Positions 58,927-64,000 of a DNA stretch of 64,000 bases are shown one piece after another. The position numbers and the translations under genes are program-made. Source of the stretch: Methylobacillus flagellatus_A (lineage in GTDB: Bacteria > Pseudomonadota > Gammaproteobacteria > Burkholderiales > Methylophilaceae); NCBI RefSeq assembly GCF_031344055.1, contig NZ_JADBEN010000007.1; one strand, written 5' to 3'. Each line of letters starts with the position of its first letter. The first letter of the stretch is position 1. Under the pieces are notes generated by a model. It did not search any database. It was given only the letters and a program-made list of their open reading frames with translations, and was not told where the DNA came from.

Positions 58927-59694
58927 ATGAAACTCGCCACCTGGAACGTCAACTCCCTCAACGTCCGCCTGCCGCACGTGCTGGACTGGATCGCCGCTGA
59001 AAAGCCGGATGTGCTCTGCCTGCAGGAAACCAAGCAGGAGGACAGCAAGTTTCCCTATGACGCGTTGAAAGAAGCAGGCTATAACGCCGTGCATAGCGGC
59101 CAGAAAACCTATAACGGTGTGGCGATCCTGAGCCCGCATGCGATCGAGGACGTCACGTTCGGCATCCCGGGATTGAATGATGAGCAGAAGCGGCTGTTGA
59201 CCGCCACTATCAATGGCATCAGGATAGTATGCGCTTACATCCCGAACGGGCAGAGCCTCGATTCCGACAAATACCAATACAAGCTGGGATGGCTGGAAGC
59301 GCTCACGACTTATCTCAAGGCCGAGCTCGCGGCTTACCCCAAGCTGGCCTTGCTGGGCGACTACAACATCGCCCCGGAAGATCTCGACGTGCATGACCCG
59401 GCGGCATGGGTGGGCCAGGTGCTGGTGAGCGAGCCTGAGCGCGCGGCGTTCCGCGCAATAGCGGCGCTGGGCCTCCATGACGGTTTCCGCCTGTTCGAGC
59501 AGGAGCCGGCCAGCTTCAGCTGGTGGGATTACCGCATGGCAGGCTTCCGACGCAACCTCGGGCTGCGCATCGACCATATCCTGATCAGCGACGCGCTCAA
59601 GAACGACTGCATGCGTTGCTGGATAGACAAGGAGCCGCGCAAGCTGGAGCGGCCATCCGACCATACGCCGGTGGTGCTGCAGCTCGCATGCTGA
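58927..59694 (+). CDS. xth: Exodeoxyribonuclease III
   Basis: This DNA-repair enzyme cleaves at abasic sites and removes 3' blocks. The 255-residue product shows LATWNVNSLNVRLPHVLDW, the metal-binding Glu34 in QETKQED, GDYNIAPEDLDVHDP and the catalytic SDHTPVV near the C-terminus. It starts 83 bases beyond the inverted-repeat element. Confidence 0.95.
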   Translation: MKLATWNVNSLNVRLPHVLDWIAAEKPDVLCLQETKQEDSKFPYDALKEAGYNAVHSGQKTYNGVAILSPHAIEDVTFGIPGLNDEQKRLLTATINGIRIVCAYIPNGQSLDSDKYQYKLGWLEALTTYLKAELAAYPKLALLGDYNIAPEDLDVHDPAAWVGQVLVSEPERAAFRAIAALGLHDGFRLFEQEPASFSWWDYRMAGFRRNLGLRIDHILISDALKNDCMRCWIDKEPRKLERPSDHTPVVLQLAC

Positions 59695-59883
59695 AGGCAT
59701 GCAGGCAAGGTAGAAAAAGGGAGAGCCGCTGCAGACGGAATTTGGACAGCATATCCGGGCGTGGCTGAAAAAGGAGAATTTCGATATTCAATTATCTGAG
59801 GGCTCGGTAAACAGGCCGTACTGCAGTATGTAGCGAGCTTAATTTACTGGCCTGATCCAGATGTTGTGCATTTTGAGGAAAGC

Positions 59884-60459
59884 ATGAATTCCATACATGA
59901 CCAAACTTTAGCAACCCTCCTGTCCCGCCGTTCTGCCTGGCCGTTGAGCGAACCGGCGCCTGCGCCGGCAGAACTGGAGGCCATCCTGCAGGCGGCAGCC
60001 GTCGCGCCTGACCATGCCGGCTTGCGTCCCTGGCATTTCAAGGCGGTGCAAGGGGAAGACAGGCAGGCGCTGCTGCATCGGGTATTGCAACACCCGGATG
60101 CGCAAACCGGTCAGGTGCAGGCGTTGCAGGGAAAATACGCCTTGAAGCTGACGACTGCGCCGGTGGTGATCGTGCTGGCCGCGCGCATCACGCCGCATCC
60201 CAAGGCACCGGAGTTTGAACAATTGCTGGCAGCCGGGGCTGCAGTCATGAGTATGCTCAATGCCGCCCATCTGCTGGGCTACAGCGGCTTCTGGAGCAGC
60301 ACCCCTGAGCCGCTGGCGGCATTGCTGCACAAGGTCATGGGGTTCGGGGCGCAAGACCGGATCATCGGCCTGTTGAACCTGGGCACCCCTGCCAGTGTAA
60401 CGAAGCCCAATGCAGCCCGTACGCCATGGCAGGAATACGCCCAGCGCTGGCGTGCCTGA
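59884..60459 (+). CDS. Nitroreductase family protein, YdjA-like
   Basis: The 191-residue FMN-dependent protein has LLSRRSAWPLSEPAPAPAEL at the N-terminus, AAVAPDHAGLRPWHFK and LLGYSGFWSSTPEPLA, closest to the short YdjA type. Substrate is unknown. The ATG at 59884 follows GAGGAAAGC. The 190 bases before it hold no gene. Confidence 0.9.
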   Translation: MNSIHDQTLATLLSRRSAWPLSEPAPAPAELEAILQAAAVAPDHAGLRPWHFKAVQGEDRQALLHRVLQHPDAQTGQVQALQGKYALKLTTAPVVIVLAARITPHPKAPEFEQLLAAGAAVMSMLNAAHLLGYSGFWSSTPEPLAALLHKVMGFGAQDRIIGLLNLGTPASVTKPNAARTPWQEYAQRWRA

Positions 60460-60478
60460 AGCTTTCAAGCCGCCTCGT

Positions 60479-61366
60479 CTAATGCCTTGTGGTGCCGTGG
60501 ATATGGCCGCTTCCGCCTGCTTTATACAAGGTGCCCTGCGGATTTTGCGGCGGACGGACATGCTGCTGCTTATCTACCAGGCGCGCGGAAAGCTTTTCTG
60601 CCAACGCCGGCATGAGTTTGCTTAACGAGATATTGAGGCTCGCCATCAGCCCCACCCTGATATTGCGCCCGCCTTCCTGCGCCGCATGCAGGATGGCTTC
60701 TGCGACCAGTTGCGGGTCTATCATGGGGTCCGGCAGTTTGGGCTCGCGCGACATGTAGTTCTTTGCATGTTCAGGATAAGGCGTGTCGACTGCGGTAGGC
60801 TCTATCAAGGTGATGGAGACCGGGCTTTCGTCCACGTCCTCGGTTTCTACGCGCAAGGCGTCGGTAAATCCTTTCACGGCGTGCTTGGAGGCGGTATACA
60901 TGCCTTGCAGCGGTATCATGCTCTCCGACACTTCGCTGCCGACATTGATCAGCACGCCGCCGCTATGGCGCAGGTGCGGCAACGCTGCGAGCGAGCCGTT
61001 CACCACCCCCCAGAAGTTGATGTCGAACAGGCGCCGGCTGTCTTCCTCTTCAACTTCATCCAGACGTCCGTAAATGGAAACGCCCGCATCGTTGACCCAG
61101 GTGTCGATGCGGCCGTAACGGGCCAGCGCCTGGTCTACCACCTTGTTGACTTCAGACCGCTCCGAGACGTCGGCTGCAACACAGAGCGCCTCGCCGCCGC
61201 TGGCATTGATCTCTTGCGCGAGTTGCGTCAAAGTATCCTCGCTACGGGCGACCAGGACCACGGTCGCGCCAAGCGCGGACGCCATGATGGCGGTGCAAAG
61301 GCCGATGCCGCTGGAAGCGCCGGTGACGACAATGACTTGCTCTTGCAATGGCTTGTGTTTGGACAT
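60479..61366 (-). CDS. SDR family oxidoreductase
   Basis: The 295-residue short-chain dehydrogenase has TGASSGIG for cofactor binding, NDAGVS in place of the usual NNAG, and the active-site YTASKHA with Ser at INVGSEVS. It has a C-terminal extension beyond the Rossmann domain ending in a His-rich tail. Substrate is unknown. It is convergent with the nitroreductase. Confidence 0.9.
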   Translation of the reverse strand: MSKHKPLQEQVIVVTGASSGIGLCTAIMASALGATVVLVARSEDTLTQLAQEINASGGEALCVAADVSERSEVNKVVDQALARYGRIDTWVNDAGVSIYGRLDEVEEEDSRRLFDINFWGVVNGSLAALPHLRHSGGVLINVGSEVSESMIPLQGMYTASKHAVKGFTDALRVETEDVDESPVSITLIEPTAVDTPYPEHAKNYMSREPKLPDPMIDPQLVAEAILHAAQEGGRNIRVGLMASLNISLSKLMPALAEKLSARLVDKQQHVRPPQNPQGTLYKAGGSGHIHGTTRH

Positions 61367-61544
61367 GATGATGCTCCTATCCGGATAGACCGCTCCATGC
61401 TACGCTGCGGTGCAAGAGTGCGTATCGGTGCAAGCCGCAATCGCGTGTAGGAGTCGGTTTCGAGCACAGCCCTGTGACGCCATGATGTCAACGTGGTTAA
61501 TGGGATAACCGTTAAAAACCCACATGACAAAAAAGGCGACTGAT

Positions 61545-61955
61545 ATGAGCATCACAAGCCACCAAGGCGAGGCAAAACGGGAAACCTTATTCAACCAGAG
61601 TCCGCAGAGCTTGTTTGTCTACGTCAAGATCCCGGTCAAGCCCCATGCGCGGCAGGACCCTTTCCACCAGCGGGAAAACGAGCTTGCCCGGCTGCTGCTG
61701 GAAGCCGAGGCAGGCACCGTGATAGGCTGGGGGCAGTCGTTCAGCGATGCGGAGCAGGACGGTTCACAGCACGTGTTGCACCAGCGTGTCGATATCACGA
61801 CGCATGATATTGGCATGGTGCGCCCCATATTGCGTACATTGCTGGAAACGCTCGCCGTGCCGGCGGGCACCGAGATTCATTACAACGATAACGGGCAGGC
61901 ATTGATGGATGTCTATTCCCACCATGGTTGGCGTTTGGAACAGCCTCCGTTCTAG
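61545..61955 (+). CDS. Hypothetical protein
   Basis: The 136-residue product begins MSITSHQGEAKRETLFNQSP and contains GTVIGWGQSFSDAEQDGSQH. I do not recognise a family. It looks soluble and cytoplasmic. The start at 61545 has AAAAAGGCG upstream; a start 7 codons earlier (61524) has none. Confidence 0.6.
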   Translation: MSITSHQGEAKRETLFNQSPQSLFVYVKIPVKPHARQDPFHQRENELARLLLEAEAGTVIGWGQSFSDAEQDGSQHVLHQRVDITTHDIGMVRPILRTLLETLAVPAGTEIHYNDNGQALMDVYSHHGWRLEQPPF

Positions 61956-62003
61956 CGTTCCGAGTCCTGGTCGCTCGCAAGCCCGTTCGGGCTGTTATCC
62001 TTA

Positions 62004-62036
62004 AAAAGCCGCGCACGGTACATCAGTGCGGTCTTT
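62004..62036 (+). terminator. Imperfect hairpin, possible terminator
   Basis: AAAAGCCGCGCAC can pair with GTGCGGTCTTT with a 2-base bulge, and CCTTT follows. It lies between the hypothetical gene and the MgtC-like gene. Confidence 0.35.
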
Positions 62037-62092
62037 CCTTTATCATGGCCGCTTTATCCTGATGACAGCGGGCACATCTGGCGAGGTTGCGC

Positions 62093-62782
62093 ATGCATGA
62101 TTATTTCCTGATTACCATCCATCTTGTGAGCGCCATCGCGGCCGGCGGCATCATCGGCCTGGAGCGCAGCTTCCATGGCCGTCCTGCCGGTTTCCGCACG
62201 CATACGCTGGTTTGCTTGTCCTCCAGTCTGCTCATGCTGCTGACGCTGTATCAGTGGCAACTGCTGCCCGGCGTGCCGGAGGATACGATCAAGGCGGATC
62301 CTTCCCGCATGGCGCAAGGCATCATGACCGGCATCGGTTTCCTCGGTGCCGGGGTCATCTTCAAGGAGGGCTTCACCGTGCGCGGCCTGACCACGGCGGC
62401 CTCGATCTGGATCACGGCGGCGATCGGCATCATGTTCGGCATCGGCTTTTACTTTCCCGCCGTCCTGGCCACCTTGATGACGCTGGGCACGCTTTCCCTG
62501 TTCCGCTGGATAGAGGTGCGCCTGCCGTCCCACTATTATGCGCATTACCAGATATCGTTCGACCGTTATAACCCGATGCCGGAAAGCGAACTGAGGCAGT
62601 TCATCACGGACAAGGGCTTCACCATCGCCAATATGAGCTACGCCATCTCGCATGACGGCAAACTGCTGGAATACAGCATGATCCTGCGCACTTTGGACCA
62701 GGACAATATTTCCGTGCTGGCGCATGCGCTGCAAGAAATGGAAATCGTCCGCACTTTCCGCATCGCCCCGACGCGGGATTAG
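62093..62782 (+). CDS. MgtC/SapB family membrane protein
   Basis: The 229-residue product has four to five membrane segments with the MgtC signature AAGGIIGLERSFHGRPAGFR and GIMTGIGFLGAGVIFKEG, followed by a C-terminal ACT-like soluble domain (ESELRQFITDKGFTIANMSY). MgtC proteins help growth in low magnesium and restrain the F-type ATP synthase in pathogens. The ATG at 62093 follows GCGAGG. The TAG stop coincides with the edge of a repeat element. Confidence 0.9.
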   Translation: MHDYFLITIHLVSAIAAGGIIGLERSFHGRPAGFRTHTLVCLSSSLLMLLTLYQWQLLPGVPEDTIKADPSRMAQGIMTGIGFLGAGVIFKEGFTVRGLTTAASIWITAAIGIMFGIGFYFPAVLATLMTLGTLSLFRWIEVRLPSHYYAHYQISFDRYNPMPESELRQFITDKGFTIANMSYAISHDGKLLEYSMILRTLDQDNISVLAHALQEMEIVRTFRIAPTRD

Positions 62783-62880
62783 AGCCGCTAGCGGAACTCA
62801 GCGAACGGTGCTGACTAGGCGCTCTGCCGCAGGCAATACGGCAAGGCGGAGGAACAATGACAGGGTTTGTTAGCGGCTCT
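62781..62880. repeat. 100-bp stem-loop repeat, copy 2
   Basis: The ends AGAGCCGCTAGCGGAACTC and GTTAGCGGCTCT are inverted repeats. The inner CTAGGCGCTCTGCCGCAGGC is shared with copy 1 at 48217-48330 in the opposite orientation. It begins on the TAG stop codon of the MgtC-like gene. Confidence 0.75.
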
Positions 62881-62961
62881 TAGCTGTGCAGTCTGTGGCG
62901 TCTTGCGATTTCATGGCAATATGCGGTTTGCCCTGTATACCGACGGTACAAGAATCAAGCA

Positions 62962-64000
62962 ATGCCATTGACCATAAGCGCCCAGCTGTTACATGCCACG
63001 AAAAGCGAATTGCTGCGCGAATACCGCGCCCAGGCTGCTGCTGACAGCCCCCGCTTTTACAGCATCAATACCGCCATGCTCGACCGGCAGGCCTTGCAGG
63101 ATATCGTGGACGCTGCCCGCGCGCTGGGCGAAACCGCTACCGCGCTGGTTGCGGGTTCCCTGCTTGCGGCGATGGACGGACAGGCCGCAGGAGCGGTCGA
63201 GGATTTCGAGGCTTTTCCTGCCCAGTTACTTGCGTTCTTCCGTCAGGGCCTGGTCGACGGCTGGCTATATGCCGCCGGGGACGATGGCCGTCTTTATCCC
63301 GAGCTGCTGACCCGTATCAGCGCCACGCCGGGCATTCCCGGCCGCTCCAGCCCTTCGGTGATGCTGCATACGCAGGCCTACGGCTATTCCAACGAGGACA
63401 GCTACAGGGCCAAGTACGGCCCGCAGGTGATGGCGCATGCCTTCCTGCCTCAGGATGTCCTCGGGCACCGGATCGGCGATGTGCTCGCTGCGCGCGGCCT
63501 GTACCACGAAACGCCGGAAATGAAGGCCGCGCATACGGCTGCCCTGGCCCGGCACCGCGAGGTCGTCCAGCATGCGTTCGCGCGGCAGTTCCGCCTGAGC
63601 GGCGCAGCCTATTGCTACGAGGAGAACAATTACCGCCGCCGCGGCCAGCTGCTCGACGGGCACCGGGTTATCCACGACCTGGAAGCCGGCGACTACGCCG
63701 CGTTCACCCACCATGCCGAATCCGAGATCACCGACGTACTGGGTAGCGCGCATGGCCATGCCGTCATGCCCGAGCACCCGCTGACGCGCGTGTTCGACCT
63801 CAAGACCCATGAGTTCCTCTGGGCGCACAGCGACAATCTGCAGCCTTATGCTTATGACAAGAGCCTGCGGCACAAGCTGGTGCTGCCGCAAAGCCACCGC
63901 GAACTGCTGGACGTGCTTACCACGGATGTCGACGTGCTGGTGGACGACCTGATTGAAGGCAAGAGCGCTGGCAATGTCATCCTGTGCAAGGGGCGGGCGG
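62962..64000 (+). CDS. AAA family ATPase, N-terminal part
   Basis: The frame from the ATG at 62962 is open to the right edge (346 codons). The visible part has a helical start (SAQLLHATKSELLREYRAQA), a middle domain with HAVMPEHPLTRVFDLKTHEF and ends with SAGNVILCKGRA, which looks like the strand leading into a Walker A loop. The ATPase core lies beyond the window. Function is unknown; the long N-terminal domain resembles uncharacterised proteobacterial AAA proteins. Confidence 0.75.
   Translation, partial: MPLTISAQLLHATKSELLREYRAQAAADSPRFYSINTAMLDRQALQDIVDAARALGETATALVAGSLLAAMDGQAAGAVEDFEAFPAQLLAFFRQGLVDGWLYAAGDDGRLYPELLTRISATPGIPGRSSPSVMLHTQAYGYSNEDSYRAKYGPQVMAHAFLPQDVLGHRIGDVLAARGLYHETPEMKAAHTAALARHREVVQHAFARQFRLSGAAYCYEENNYRRRGQLLDGHRVIHDLEAGDYAAFTHHAESEITDVLGSAHGHAVMPEHPLTRVFDLKTHEFLWAHSDNLQPYAYDKSLRHKLVLPQSHRELLDVLTTDVDVLVDDLIEGKSAGNVILCKGRA

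Noticed and set aside
1..64000. CRISPR arrays, tRNA, rRNA, integrase or transposase genes
   Set aside because: No regularly spaced repeats, cloverleaf candidates or mobile-element proteins were found by reading; a dedicated tRNA scan could still reveal one.

Overview
The window reads as the chromosome of a methylotrophic betaproteobacterium of the Methylophilaceae, probably close to Methylobacillus. This is inferred from the beta-type housekeeping gene order, the mostly moderate-to-high GC codon use, and a complete-looking locus for the C1-releasing substrate N,N-dimethylformamide (DMF). No rRNA, tRNA or CRISPR array was found.

Region 1 (1-10.1 kb) is core metabolism: the tail of a Fur-family regulator, ilvA, rpiA, phoU, ppx and ppk1 (phosphate and polyphosphate handling), yggX, and a ZnuD-like TonB-dependent receptor with a small His-rich exported protein upstream. 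Region 2 (about 10.2-16.1 kb) is clearly more AT-rich and looks acquired. It carries an AcuI/YhdH-type reductase, a frameshifted aldehyde dehydrogenase, an Old Yellow Enzyme, an ArsR-type regulator, a luciferase-like flavin oxidoreductase and a PIN-domain remnant. A perfect palindrome lies on the promoter between the divergent genes, and the set suggests detoxification of reactive electrophiles. Region 3 (16.1-30.4 kb) is core again: sodB, a ThiO-like oxidase, kdsD-kdsC-lptC-lptA-lptB-rpoN-hpf, then hprK-rapZ and a regulatory PTS (EIIA, HPr, EI) with no sugar permease in view, then prlC.

Region 4 (about 30.4-42.7 kb) is accessory and is the most interesting part. A branched-chain-amino-acid-type ABC importer (binding protein, two ATPases, two permeases), an outer-membrane porin, the large subunit of N,N-dimethylformamidase and a LuxR-type regulator stand together. 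The small subunit of the enzyme is not a separate gene. It forms the last ~120 residues of the second permease reading frame, with a good internal ribosome binding site. Together these would take DMF through both membranes and hydrolyse it to dimethylamine and formate.

Region 5 (42.7-48.3 kb) holds yaeQ, two toxin-antitoxin modules flanking a YbaK-type deacylase, a lipoprotein-free exported hydrolase, a methyltransferase, a small monooxygenase-like protein and rlmF. Region 6 (48.3-55.7 kb) is an export system of the RbbA/YhhJ/YhiI kind with its own outer-membrane lipoprotein, divergent from a TetR-type regulator across a perfect palindrome. Region 7 (55.7-64 kb) holds a DUF4105 protein overlapping a lipoprotein hydrolase, xth, a nitroreductase, an SDR, an MgtC-like protein and the start of an AAA ATPase.

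Two kinds of non-coding element stand out. A ~100-114 bp repeat occurs twice, each time starting on the TAG stop codon of the upstream gene. A 269 bp MITE-like element with 32 bp terminal inverted repeats has supplied a new C-terminus to the hydrolase at 56.6-58.8 kb.
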